The position numbers and the translations under genes were made by a program. Shown piece after piece: positions 16,609 to 24,856 of a stretch of 50,270 nucleotides of DNA (its first letter is position 1; each line of letters starts with the position of its first letter). A model generated the notes under the pieces. It did no database searches and was not told the origin of the DNA. It was given only the letters and a program-made list of their open reading frames with translations. This stretch comes from an uncultured bacterium. GTDB taxonomy: Bacteria > Cyanobacteriota > Vampirovibrionia > Gastranaerophilales > Gastranaerophilaceae. The stretch spans positions 1-50,270 of the forward strand of contig URRM01000004.1 of assembly GCA_900550295.1 (NCBI GenBank), written 5' to 3'.

Positions 16609-17667
16609 TTATTTTCTACCTAAGAAATTTCTCCAGAATTTAATCCATTTTAGACGTTTTTTGTGCTTGCTGTTGAATTTTGCAACTCGTTCATTTTGAC
16701 CGATTATGTGGTTTGTAAGGTTTCTGTCAACACGAGAGTTTGAAGCAATTACACAATCTTTCAGGCAAACGTTATCGGCAATTTCAACACCGTCCCAAAG
16801 AATACAATTTTCTAGGGTTACGTTTTTACCAATGAAACAACCTTCGCCAATAACTGAATTACCAATGAATTTCACTCCCTTAGAGATGTGACTGTTTCCG
16901 CAAATGTAACTACCTGTTTCAGTTTTTGTAATTTTGTCGTGTTTGAAACTAAATAAGTTATCAAACAAATCCCAATGAGTTTGTTTGTATTGATCAAGTG
17001 AACCTATGTCAGACCAATATTCTTCAACAGGGAATACGTTAATTTGTCTGTCTTGCAATAATTTAGGGAATACATTTTTGGCAAAATCACAGAATTCTCC
17101 AACAGGAATGTAGTTAAAAATCTTGTAATTGAAAATGTATATGCCCGTGTTAATTAAATTGCTTTTAGCATCTTTGATTGCAGGTTTTTCTTGAAATTCA
17201 GTAATAAATCCTTCTGAATCGGTAACAACAACACCAAAATTAGGAATGTCTTCTTCTTTTACAGGCTTAACACCGATTGTTGCGATAGCACCTGAATTTT
17301 TATGAATTTCCATACCCTTCATTAAATCTGCATTGGTAACACCATCAGCAGAAAGTACAAAAAAGTCTTCACCGTCATTAAAAAAGAATTGGCACTTTTT
17401 AACCCCACCGGCAGTACCGGAAAGAGATTCTTCGGTGATGTAATTAAAATTTATGCCGATATCATTTTTAATATATCTTGCAACGATTTGTTCAGCAAGG
17501 TAAAAAGTATTGGCAACAACATCTTTTACGCCAATAGCTTTTAAATTTTCTAGTAAAATATCCATAACTGGTTTATTTGCAATCGGAACAAGTGGTTTTG
17601 GAACGCTTTTTGTAAGCGGATCAAGTCGAGAACCTACGCCTGCAGACATAACCATTGCTTTATACAT
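16609..17667 (-). CDS. NDP-sugar pyrophosphorylase-like nucleotidyltransferase
   Basis: The enzyme should join a sugar-1-phosphate and an NTP to give an NDP-sugar and pyrophosphate in the cytoplasm. The 352-residue protein has the nucleotidyltransferase signature SAGVGSRLDPLTKSVPKPL at 8-26, a GTAGG loop near 85 and an LSADGV metal site near 105. The C-terminal part from about 255 has hexapeptide-like repeats (left-handed beta helix), and the end is very basic. This is the ManC/RmlA/GlmU-like layout of mannose-1-phosphate guanylyltransferase-type proteins, but the base and sugar cannot be fixed from sequence alone. AGGAG lies before the ATG. It could feed the GT-C enzymes in this window, though they use lipid-linked donors. 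Confidence 0.85.
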   Translation of the reverse strand: MYKAMVMSAGVGSRLDPLTKSVPKPLVPIANKPVMDILLENLKAIGVKDVVANTFYLAEQIVARYIKNDIGINFNYITEESLSGTAGGVKKCQFFFNDGEDFFVLSADGVTNADLMKGMEIHKNSGAIATIGVKPVKEEDIPNFGVVVTDSEGFITEFQEKPAIKDAKSNLINTGIYIFNYKIFNYIPVGEFCDFAKNVFPKLLQDRQINVFPVEEYWSDIGSLDQYKQTHWDLFDNLFSFKHDKITKTETGSYICGNSHISKGVKFIGNSVIGEGCFIGKNVTLENCILWDGVEIADNVCLKDCVIASNSRVDRNLTNHIIGQNERVAKFNSKHKKRLKWIKFWRNFLGRK

Positions 17668-17785
17668 TATAAAATCTCCTAAAATCTCTTGTTACAAATG
17701 TTACCATAAAAAATTTATTGATACAAGTACATAAAAATTTTTTTGTTATATAATATTTTATGTGAAGAAGATTAATGGAGGAAAC

Positions 17786-18487
17786 ATGAAAGACATTCAA
17801 ATTACTAAAGAAGTAGAAGAAATGTGTCCTATAAAAAGAGGTGTTAAAGGCGTGCCTGCACCTATTCCACAAGAAGGTGAATGGACAAAATGTAAAGAAA
17901 TCAAAGATATTTCAGGTTTAACTCACGGTTGCGGTTGCTGTGCACCTCAACAAGGTACTTGTAAATTAACTTTGAACGTTAAAGAAGGTGTTATTCAAGA
18001 AGCATTAGTTGAAACTATTGGTTGTTCAGGTATGACACACTCAGCAGCTATGGCTGGTGAAATCCTTCCTGGTAAAACAATTCTTGAAGCTTTAAATACA
18101 GACTTAGTTTGTGATGCAATTAACGTTGCAATGAGAGAATTATTCTTGCAAATCGTTTATGGTAGAACACAATCTGCATTCTCAGAAAACGGTTTACCTG
18201 TTGGTGCCGGCTTAGAAGATTTAGGTAAAGGCTTATGCTCTATGTGTGGTACAATCCACTCAACTAAACAAAAAGGTGTTAGATACTTACAATTAACTGA
18301 AGGTTATATCTTACAACTTGGTTTAGATAAAGATAACGAAGTTATCGGTTACAAATTTATTAATTTAGGCAAATTCATGGATGCTATCAAGAAAGGTATG
18401 AACCCTCAAGAAGCATACGATAAAAACATCGGTACATACGGCAGATTTGCAGATGCTGTTAAATATGTAGATCCAAGAAAAGAATAG
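17786..18487 (+). CDS. NifU/IscU-like iron-sulfur scaffold protein paired with GGGtGRT
   Basis: The 233-residue protein matches the NifU N-terminal/IscU fold. Its cysteines are at 49, 51, 52 and 59 (HGCGCCAPQQGTC), 80 (TIGCSGMTHSAAMAGE, equivalent to the IscU FGCGSAIASSS loop) and 151/154 (CSMC), with one more at 109. These can hold an iron-sulfur cluster or other metal. The C-terminal 70 residues extend beyond IscU. Genes of this kind are known next to GGGtGRT-family genes, as here, but the role of the pair is not established. The start at 17786 follows GGAGG; the ATG at 17762 would add eight residues. TATAAT lies about 35 bases upstream, giving an ordinary leader. Codon use looks biased towards GGT, GTT and TTA, suggesting high expression. 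Confidence 0.83.
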   Translation: MKDIQITKEVEEMCPIKRGVKGVPAPIPQEGEWTKCKEIKDISGLTHGCGCCAPQQGTCKLTLNVKEGVIQEALVETIGCSGMTHSAAMAGEILPGKTILEALNTDLVCDAINVAMRELFLQIVYGRTQSAFSENGLPVGAGLEDLGKGLCSMCGTIHSTKQKGVRYLQLTEGYILQLGLDKDNEVIGYKFINLGKFMDAIKKGMNPQEAYDKNIGTYGRFADAVKYVDPRKE

Positions 18488-18700
18488 AGGATTTTGCACT
18501 CTGCCGAACAAAACAATTAATAATTGTTTTGTGAGAGGGGGTAAAGTCGAGCAAAGCGAACCAAACCCGAAGTATCGAGGACATAGCGAATGACAACGAT
18601 AATGAAATGAGCGACATGTCCGAGTGAAGCAATAATCCAAGAAACGGATTTTGAATTTGCAAATTATAGAGATGTTGAAACAAGTTCAGCATGACATATA
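18488..18700. repeat. Composite palindromic repeat between the NifU-like and GGGtGRT genes
   Basis: The 252-bp gap holds no convincing gene. It contains AAACAATTAATAATTGTTT (a near-perfect palindrome near 18508-18530) and a stretch near 18540-18570 with AAAGTCGAGCAAAGCGAACC. It ends with a segment near 18670-18697 containing GTTGAAACAAGTTCAGCATG. The reverse complement of the middle part resembles the right half of the element at 39813-39900. This looks like an inserted or decayed dispersed element rather than a regulatory leader. Confidence 0.5.
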
Positions 18701-18739
18701 AAATTAGTAATTACATAAAATTAATAAAGGAAAAATAAA

Positions 18740-19741
18740 ATGACAGTAAAATTTGAAGGACAAGACAGACGTCAAGCAACTTTAGATAAAGTTTTACCAG
18801 AATATGGTTTTAAATCATTAGAAGAAGCTCGTGATTTATGTTTGTCAAAAGGCATTGATGTTGATGCTATTGTTAAAGGCATTCAACCAATTGCATTTGA
18901 TAATGCTTCATGGGCATACACATTAGGTTGTGCAATCGCAATCAAAAAAGGTATTAAAAACGCAGCAGATGTAGCCGAAACAATCGGTTTAGGCTTACAA
19001 GCATTTGCAGTACCCGGTTCAGTTGGTGATAGAAGACAAGTTGGTATCGGTCACGGTAACTTAGGTGCAATGTTATTAAGAGAAGAAACTAAATGTTTCT
19101 GTTTCTTAGCCGGTCACGAATCATTTGCAGCTGCAGAAGGTGCTATCGGTATTGCTAGAAACGCTAACAAAGTTAGAAAAGAACCTTTAAGAGTTATCTT
19201 AAACGGATTAGGTAAAGATGCTGCTTACATCATCTCAAGAATCAACGGTTTCACATCAGTTGAAACTGAATATGATTACAAAACAGGCGAATTAAAAATC
19301 GTTAGCGAAAAAGCATTCTCAGACGGTGAAAGAGCACAAGTAAGATGCTACGGTGCTGATGATGTAAACGAAGGTGTTGCAATTATGATTAAAGAAGGTG
19401 TTGATGTATCAATCACAGGTAACTCAACTAACCCAACAAGATTTCAACACCCTGTTGCAGGTACTTACAAAAAATGGTGCTGGGAAAACGGTAGAAAATA
19501 CTTCTCAGTAGCATCAGGCGGTGGTACAGGTAGAACACTTCACCCAGATAACGTTGCTGCTGGTCCGGCTTCTTATGGTATGACAGATACTATGGGTAGA
19601 ATGCACGGTGATGCTCAATTTGCCGGTTCTTCATCAGTTCCTGCTCACGTAGAAATGATGGGTGTAATCGGTATGGGTAACAACCCAATGGTAGGTGCAA
19701 CAGTTGCATGTGCCGTTGCAGTTGCAAAAGCTATGGCATAG
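18740..19741 (+). CDS. GGGtGRT family protein
   Basis: The 333-residue protein carries the family-naming motif GGGTGRT at residues 260-266 (followed by LHPD). It matches the family's length, with no signal peptide or membrane segment. The Pfam family is named for this motif; its biochemical function is not known to me. Other conserved-looking parts are GDRRQVGIGHGNLGAM at about 96-111 and a region with AGHESFAAAEGAIG near 124-137. It follows the NifU-like gene, its usual partner, with AAAGGA before the ATG, although 252 bases of repeat DNA separate the two. A strong terminator follows. The biased codon use suggests high expression. Confidence 0.9.
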   Translation: MTVKFEGQDRRQATLDKVLPEYGFKSLEEARDLCLSKGIDVDAIVKGIQPIAFDNASWAYTLGCAIAIKKGIKNAADVAETIGLGLQAFAVPGSVGDRRQVGIGHGNLGAMLLREETKCFCFLAGHESFAAAEGAIGIARNANKVRKEPLRVILNGLGKDAAYIISRINGFTSVETEYDYKTGELKIVSEKAFSDGERAQVRCYGADDVNEGVAIMIKEGVDVSITGNSTNPTRFQHPVAGTYKKWCWENGRKYFSVASGGGTGRTLHPDNVAAGPASYGMTDTMGRMHGDAQFAGSSSVPAHVEMMGVIGMGNNPMVGATVACAVAVAKAMA

Positions 19742-19762
19742 TCTTAGCTGTAAATAACTTTT

Positions 19763-19805
19763 ACGTCGGAGTTGATTTTAAATCAACCCCGACGTTTTGT
19801 TTTTG
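19763..19805 (+). terminator. Terminator of the GGGtGRT gene
   Basis: ACGTCGG and GTTGATTT pair with AAATCAAC and CCGACGT, giving a stem of about 15 bp interrupted by one mismatch. TTTGTTTTT follows. It starts 22 bases past the stop. Confidence 0.88.
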
Positions 19806-19849
19806 TGATTTATCGTCTTATGGTCTTAATGCCTTATCGCCTAATTCAG

Positions 19850-19925
19850 ATGTCATTGCGAGCGGAGCGTGGCAATCCAAAAAAGTGTTTGGATTACTTC
19901 GTCGTTTCACTCCTCGTAATGACAT
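19850..19925. repeat. Dispersed palindromic element with ATGTCATTGCGAG ends
   Basis: ATGTCATTGCGAG (19850-19862) faces CTCGTAATGACAT (19913-19925). An inner GGCAATCC (19871-19878) faces GGATTACT (19891-19898). The whole 76 bp can fold as one long hairpin. Similar intergenic palindromes are known from several bacterial groups. With the copy at 19945 it fills most of the 326-bp gap before the pseudopilin gene. Confidence 0.7.
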
Positions 19926-19944
19926 AAAATGTAAATTTCATCCT

Positions 19945-19981
19945 TATGTCATCCCGTGCTTGACACTGGATCTTTAAAGCC
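19945..19981. repeat. Dispersed palindromic repeat, CCCGTG-CACGGG family, copy 2
   Basis: ATGTCATCCCGTGCT followed by GACACTGGATCTTTAAAG closely matches the copy at 13044-13080, with one base fewer in the loop and one stem mismatch. The remaining DNA up to 20067 holds a TATAAT near 20019 and AAGGAG before the pseudopilin ATG. Confidence 0.65.
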
Positions 19982-20067
19982 AATAAGTTGCACCTCTTGA
20001 AGAAACCAACAAAGAATGTTATAATAAGAAACAGAATAAGAGTAAGAGTATAAAAAAGGAGAATAAA

Positions 20068-20946
20068 ATGGCTAAAAATATTAAAATAGAGCATTCTAGC
20101 TTTGTTGGGGTAAACACTAGTAGTAGAAAGACTTTTGGGCTTAAGACTAATTTAACCATTCACCCCTCTAAACTTCTAACCTTCCGTAAAGCACTTGCCT
20201 TTACTCTTGCCGAAGTACTTGTTGTACTGGGCATTATTGGTGTGGTTTCAGCGCTTACTCTACCAAACTTAGGTCAAAATACAGGGAATAAAGAAACAGT
20301 AGCAAAATTGCAAAAAGTTCAATCTGAATTGAATGATGCATTAGGTCGTGCTCAAGCAGAGTATGGACCTGTAAAAACTTGGTTTAGCGGAGGCAACTAT
20401 GAAGGTGCTGCAATAAGGAACCGTTTTAGTGGTAGAATTGAAGAATTTTTAAGGGTTTCAAAAACCTGTGAACCAAATAAATCAGGATGTTTTACAAATA
20501 AATCTCCGAAAAATTTTAGAGGTGCTGCAGCAGAAACAATATGGAACCTAAATAGAAGTGATTCAAAACGATATATATTAGCAGATGGAACTTCTGTATA
20601 TTTTCACTTGTGGAATAAAACATGCGATGGATATAACGCTCCGGATGGTTCAAAAAGCGGTTGCGGTTTTATTGAGGTTGATTTAGATGGTCCAAACAAA
20701 GGTCCTCATTCATCAGGCAAAGATATTTTCTTATTTGATATTTCTAATACATATGGAATATACCCATTCGGTAGTTTTCAAGTAGCATATGATTTAGATG
20801 CAACCTATAAAAAATGTTTTAGCACCGGAAACGGTTGTGCGGCTTGGGTTATAAACAATGGCAACTTAGATTATCTAAAGGCTGATGCAAATGGAAAATG
20901 TCCAAACGGTAAAGTTTTAAGTCAGACAGTTACTACTTGTAAGTAG
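20068..20946 (+). CDS. Prepilin-type (type IV pilin-like) protein with an unusually long leader
   Basis: The 292-residue protein has a prepilin peptidase site KALA|FTLAEV, with cleavage after Ala44 and Glu49 as the +5 residue of the mature protein. A hydrophobic helix (about 50-68) follows. The leader of 44 residues is far longer than the usual 6-25. The mature part has a C-terminal module that it shares with the 39902-40594 protein: a DLDGP segment, then G-K-D-x-F-x-F, and a Cys-x-AWV near the end, with several Cys that could form disulfides. Such proteins build pili or type II secretion pseudopili. The start has a clear AAGGAG; an internal ATG nearer the helix is not available. No pilus assembly gene is adjacent. 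Confidence 0.82.
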   Translation: MAKNIKIEHSSFVGVNTSSRKTFGLKTNLTIHPSKLLTFRKALAFTLAEVLVVLGIIGVVSALTLPNLGQNTGNKETVAKLQKVQSELNDALGRAQAEYGPVKTWFSGGNYEGAAIRNRFSGRIEEFLRVSKTCEPNKSGCFTNKSPKNFRGAAAETIWNLNRSDSKRYILADGTSVYFHLWNKTCDGYNAPDGSKSGCGFIEVDLDGPNKGPHSSGKDIFLFDISNTYGIYPFGSFQVAYDLDATYKKCFSTGNGCAAWVINNGNLDYLKADANGKCPNGKVLSQTVTTCK

Positions 20947-20980
20947 GTTTATAAATTTGACGAATATGCAAACAAAAAAA

Positions 20981-21340
20981 CTAATTTTGCGGGCAAACTT
21001 TGTCTGTAACTTTTATAATATGCCAACCAAATTGGGTTTTTACAGGTTCTGAAATTTCACCTTTTTCCATTGAAAAAGCTGCATTTTCAAATTCTTTAAC
21101 CATTTTTCCACGTCTAAAATAGCCTAAATCTCCGCCATTATGTTTTGACGGACATTGTGAAAAACCTGCCGCAACATCTTCAAAAGGAAGTCCTTTTTCA
21201 ACGTAACTACGCATTAATTTTGCATCTGATTCTGTTTTAACCAATATATGGCTTGCTCTTACCGCTGTACATTCTTGAGCAAATACCGGCATTATTGATA
21301 AAATATTAATAGCAAAAAGCGAAACTAAAAGTTTTTTCAT
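20981..21340 (-). CDS. Secreted parvulin-type peptidylprolyl isomerase
   Basis: The 119-residue protein has a signal peptide (about 1-21, ending VFA) followed by a single PpiC rotamase domain. Typical blocks are ASHILVKTES, the GGDLGYF motif and GWHIIKV. It should speed proline cis/trans isomerisation during folding of exported proteins in the periplasm. It lacks the SurA chaperone region and is one of the smallest forms of the family. Its ATG overlaps the stop of the PLP enzyme gene by one base, so the two are probably co-transcribed. Confidence 0.9.
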   Translation of the reverse strand: MKKLLVSLFAINILSIMPVFAQECTAVRASHILVKTESDAKLMRSYVEKGLPFEDVAAGFSQCPSKHNGGDLGYFRRGKMVKEFENAAFSMEKGEISEPVKTQFGWHIIKVTDKVCPQN

Positions 21341-22581
21341 TATTGAAGTTCCTTAAAATTTTCTAAAATACCAGTCAAGCACAATTTTATATGCGCATAA
21401 TTTAATCCGCCTTGGAAGAATACAGCGTAAGGTGGTCTGATAGGTCCGTCTGCAGAAAGTTCAATAGTAGAACCTTCAATGAAAGTTCCTCCCGCCATAA
21501 TAACTTCATCTTCATACCCTGGGATTAATTCAGGGATTGGAGTAACATAGGCGTTAATTGGTGAAAGCGCTTGAACTGTTTGACAGAATTTAATCAATGC
21601 TTCTTTGTGATTGAAGGTAATTGTTTGAATAATATCAGTTCTTTTGTCGTGATATTTTGGTGTTGAGATATAGCCCATATCTTCAAACACTTTAGCTGCA
21701 AGGGTTAAACCTTTTAAAACATCCGCAACAATTGAAGGTGCCATAAAGAAACCTTGGAAAATTAAACGATGTTGGTTTAACATTGCACCTGCTTCTGCAC
21801 CAACTCCTGGAGCTGTAAGTCTTATTGCTGCTGCATCTACAAGCTCTGCTTTACCTGCAATGTAACCCCCTGTTTCAACAATTCCACCACCTGGATTTTT
21901 GATTAATGAACCACCCATAAGGTCTGCGCCAACTTCTAAAGGTTCTTTCTTTTCTGTAAATTCACCATAGCAGTTATCTACAAAGCAAATACAGTTAGGG
22001 TTTTTAGATTTTACAATCTTACAAATTTTTTCAATAAAGTCTATTGTAAGCGATTTTCTAGTTTCATAACCTCTTGAACGTTGGATTGTAACCATGGTTA
22101 CAGAGTCATCAATTTTCTTTTCAAGGGCTTCAAAATCAATGTCAGTACCATTTAAAAGAGGAACTTCATCGTATAAAACGCCGTTACCAATTAGGGAATT
22201 TCTTTTACTAAGTTCACAACCAGTAAGTCCGATAACTTCTCGCATTGTGTCATACGGTGTTCCTGCAACTGAAACCAGTTTGTCACCGGCATGCAAATTG
22301 CCAAATAAAGCACAAGCAAGAGTGTGAGTGCCTGTTGCGAAATGAGTTCTTACGATAGCTTTTTCTGCACCAAAGGTTTGCGCATAAACTTTATCAAGAA
22401 CTTCTCTGCCTAAATCGTCGTGTCCGTAGCCTGAAACAGTGTAAAAATGTTCTGGTGCTACTTTGTTATCAAAAAATGCTTTCAAAACTTTTGCTTGATT
22501 AAAATCTCTGATTTCATCAATGTATTCAAATTCTGCTTTAACGGCATTTTCAGCCTTTTTAATTTCTTCTTGTGCGTTCAT
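21340..22581 (-). CDS. PLP-dependent methionine gamma-lyase family protein (YnbB-like)
   Basis: The 413-residue protein belongs to the fold type I PLP family often labelled aluminium resistance or methionine gamma-lyase family (Pfam Met_gamma_lyase). The PLP-binding lysine is K228 in SLIKNPGGG, and D202 in FVDNCYGEF should hold the pyridine nitrogen. The HFATGTHTL segment near 80-88 is the phosphate-side loop. The family's true substrate is poorly defined; carbon-sulfur lyase activity is an annotation by similarity. AAGAGGA lies before the ATG. It is first of a two-gene unit with the secreted parvulin. Confidence 0.88.
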   Translation of the reverse strand: MNAQEEIKKAENAVKAEFEYIDEIRDFNQAKVLKAFFDNKVAPEHFYTVSGYGHDDLGREVLDKVYAQTFGAEKAIVRTHFATGTHTLACALFGNLHAGDKLVSVAGTPYDTMREVIGLTGCELSKRNSLIGNGVLYDEVPLLNGTDIDFEALEKKIDDSVTMVTIQRSRGYETRKSLTIDFIEKICKIVKSKNPNCICFVDNCYGEFTEKKEPLEVGADLMGGSLIKNPGGGIVETGGYIAGKAELVDAAAIRLTAPGVGAEAGAMLNQHRLIFQGFFMAPSIVADVLKGLTLAAKVFEDMGYISTPKYHDKRTDIIQTITFNHKEALIKFCQTVQALSPINAYVTPIPELIPGYEDEVIMAGGTFIEGSTIELSADGPIRPPYAVFFQGGLNYAHIKLCLTGILENFKELQ

Positions 22582-22670
22582 TTTTTATAATCCTCTTTTA
22601 TAAAATTTTAGCATAAATATCGGATAAGAGAGGAATTTAAAAAGATAAAATACAGCGTTAAATTGAGAAT

Positions 22671-23381
22671 ATGAAAAAATATATATTAGCCATTATTTTA
22701 TTAGTTTTTGTCAGCAAAACTTTTGCTGATAGTTATAACCTGCAATATTACGATAATTACAACATAAAAGTGGGTGAAGAAAAAACCTTATTTATACTCG
22801 ATTTTTCAAATAGTATGAACGAATTTTTGCATAACGAAAGAAAAGTTGATGTAATGTTGAAAACTATGCGAGAGATTTTGCCAAAAATAAATCCGCAAAA
22901 TAAAGTTGGGATGAGGGCTTACGGTTATAGAATTGGTTTTACTCCATATGATAGCTGTAAAGCATCGAAGTTGATGACTCCAATTACGGCAGGAGGCTCG
23001 GCTTTAATTTCAAAACAAATTGAAAAAACACGTGCAATGGGGATGACACCGATAACTTATTCTCTAAAACAAGCATTATATAAGGATTTGTTTAACTATC
23101 AAGGTAAAAAACACATAATTTTATTAACAGACGGCGGAGAAAATTGTGATGAAAGCCCGTGTACATTTATTGTTAGAGAGATAAAAAATCAACCGAATTT
23201 GAAAATAGATGTAATCGCTTATGACGTGAGAGAAACGGATGATATATCGCAATTGCAATGTGTTGCACTGGTAACAAGAGGACAGTTTTATACTGCAAAA
23301 ACAGCCGGAGAACTTGCAAATAGCCTAAATAAATCACTAAGTATCTCAAAAGAAGTCGATGCAAAAATCATACCGAGATAG
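22671..23381 (+). CDS. Secreted von Willebrand factor A domain protein
   Basis: The 236-residue protein has a signal peptide (1-19, ending TFA) and a single VWA domain. The metal-ion-dependent adhesion site is complete: DFSNS with D44, S46 and S48, then T126 in GMTPIT, and D154 in LLTDGGE. Such domains bind protein partners through the metal ion. Four cysteines after residue 95 may form disulfides outside the cytoplasm. There is no membrane anchor or sorting signal at the C-terminus, so it should be free in the periplasm or exported. It starts at ATG 22671 with only a weak GAGA upstream. It converges on mtaB with a gap of three bases. The partner is unknown. Confidence 0.83.
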   Translation: MKKYILAIILLVFVSKTFADSYNLQYYDNYNIKVGEEKTLFILDFSNSMNEFLHNERKVDVMLKTMREILPKINPQNKVGMRAYGYRIGFTPYDSCKASKLMTPITAGGSALISKQIEKTRAMGMTPITYSLKQALYKDLFNYQGKKHIILLTDGGENCDESPCTFIVREIKNQPNLKIDVIAYDVRETDDISQLQCVALVTRGQFYTAKTAGELANSLNKSLSISKEVDAKIIPR

Positions 23382-23384
23382 GTT

Positions 23385-24668
23385 TTAATGTATAATCTCG
23401 CCGAAGGCTTTGCCGTCTTTGATTTCGGTGATTTTTACCCTTTGAATTGTATTTATTAAATCTCTATCATCTGAATTTAAAAACACGGTGATATAATTTT
23501 CGCTCATTCCTTTAAGTACGTTCAAATGTTTATCCAAATGCTTTTCTACAAGCACATTATGGACTGTTCCGACATTTTTTTCCAAAAATTCTTTTGTTTT
23601 TTGTGATGAAATTTTCTTAATCGCCGTTGCTCGTTCTTCTTTAACTTTATCAGGCAAATGACCTTCCATTTTTTCTGCTTGTGTACCTTTTCTAATTGAA
23701 TAAGGAAAAGTATGAATTGCTGTTAAACCCGATTTTTTCAAGTTTTCAACTGTTGTTTCAAAATCATCTTGAGTTTCACCTACAAAGCCTGCAATAACGT
23801 CGCTTCCAAGGAATGGAAGTTCAAAAAGTTCATTGATTTTTTCAATTTGTTCTAAGTAATCTTCAACTTTATAACTTCTGTTCATTCGTTCCAATGTTCG
23901 ATTACAAGCAGATTGTAGTGACAAATGAAAATGCGGACAAAATTGTTCAGATTTAGATAAAAAGTCTAAAAGTTCGTCTGTGATTTCGTTTGGATAAAGT
24001 GAACCCAAGCGATAACGAACATTCGTATGAGTTTCAACTTCTTTAAGCAGGTCAAGAATAGTTTTTCCCCACTCTTTGCCCCATTGTCCGATGTGAATTC
24101 CCGTAAAAATGACCTCTTTAAAGCCATGTTCTTCAAAAGATTTAATTTGTTCAATAACGAAATCACTTTTTGCAGAGCGAGAGTTGCCTCTTGCAAACGG
24201 TATAATGCAGTATGCACAACGGTTGTCGCATCCGTCTTGAATTTTCAAACTTGCACGGGTTTTTGTTGTATCAATTAAAACAGCCTCGTGAAAGTCAGTC
24301 ATATTCATAATATCGCCAACTTCGCAATCTTCATTTTTTTGCAAAAATTCTACAATGTTTAATTTTTCATCATTACCCAAAACATAATCTATAAAATCGT
24401 AATCAAGAAGTTTATCTCGTTCAATTTGTGCAACACAGCCTGTTATAAGCGTTTTGATGTTTTCATTAGTGTGTTTTGCGTGTCTTATCAAGTAAAGCGC
24501 TTCGTCATCAGATTTGTGAGTTACTGAACAAGAATTTAATATAAAAAGGTCTGCATCTTTAATGTCGTTAACTTTATCAAATCCTGCATTAATAAGGTTT
24601 TCTTCGATAATTGCACCTTCAAATTGGTTAGATTTACAGCCCATAGATTTTAATAAAAATGTTTTCAT
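23385..24668 (-). CDS. mtaB: tRNA t6A37 methylthiotransferase MtaB
   Basis: This radical SAM enzyme converts t6A at position 37 of ANN-decoding tRNAs into ms2t6A. The 427-residue protein has the three expected parts. The N-terminal MTTase domain has cluster Cys in SMGCKSNQ, NSCSVT and TGCVAQ. The radical SAM core has CDNRCAYCIIPFARG (CxxxCxxC). A C-terminal TRAM-like region completes it. I start at 24668, since the family begins just before GCK-x-N; the longer frame from 24719 would read through the upstream terminator. TATAAT ends 6 bases before this ATG and no ribosome-binding site is seen. TsaC, which starts the t6A pathway, is also in this window. Confidence 0.92.
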   Translation of the reverse strand: MKTFLLKSMGCKSNQFEGAIIEENLINAGFDKVNDIKDADLFILNSCSVTHKSDDEALYLIRHAKHTNENIKTLITGCVAQIERDKLLDYDFIDYVLGNDEKLNIVEFLQKNEDCEVGDIMNMTDFHEAVLIDTTKTRASLKIQDGCDNRCAYCIIPFARGNSRSAKSDFVIEQIKSFEEHGFKEVIFTGIHIGQWGKEWGKTILDLLKEVETHTNVRYRLGSLYPNEITDELLDFLSKSEQFCPHFHLSLQSACNRTLERMNRSYKVEDYLEQIEKINELFELPFLGSDVIAGFVGETQDDFETTVENLKKSGLTAIHTFPYSIRKGTQAEKMEGHLPDKVKEERATAIKKISSQKTKEFLEKNVGTVHNVLVEKHLDKHLNVLKGMSENYITVFLNSDDRDLINTIQRVKITEIKDGKAFGEIIH

Positions 24669-24674
24669 AGGTTC

Positions 24675-24680
24675 ATTATA
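24675..24680 (-). promoter_or_regulatory. -10 box of mtaB, leaderless geometry
   Basis: On the minus strand a consensus TATAAT is followed by six bases (GAACCT) and then the ATG at 24668. It lies directly downstream of the folC terminator. No convincing -35 is seen. Confidence 0.55.
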
Positions 24681-24692
24681 GCCTAAAAATGT

Positions 24693-24717
24693 TAAAAAAA
24701 AGAGTCCAAATGGACTC
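24693..24717 (-). terminator. Rho-independent terminator of the murF-folC unit
   Basis: On the minus strand GAGTCCA and TGGACTC form a short stem with a tight AT loop. It is followed by eight Ts (24694-24701). It lies about 140 bases past the folC stop; the DNA between (24718-24856) holds a weak GCCATTT/AAATGGC repeat and nothing else recognisable. Confidence 0.8.
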
Positions 24718-24856
24718 AATTAAGAATAGCTGGAAGTATGAAAAAGATTTAATTATATTTAACACTATAGGCGCCATTTTTTCTATACCGAAATGGCTAC
24801 AAATAAGGATAATATTTTGTAAAAATATATTGCCTAATTGGACAATATGGGCTAAT

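Noticed and set aside
18365..18692. Two overlapping minus-strand frames of 77 and 91 residues over the end of the NifU-like gene and the repeat
   Set aside because: They read through repeat DNA and an opposing gene, have no start signal and resemble no protein.
19708..19977. 89-residue plus-strand frame starting inside the GGGtGRT gene
   Set aside because: It runs through the terminator and two palindromic repeats; it is not a plausible protein.
24774..24797. GCCATTT/AAATGGC inverted repeat after folC
   Set aside because: The stem is 7 bp with a 10-base loop and no T-run. The hairpin at 24702-24717 is a much better terminator.
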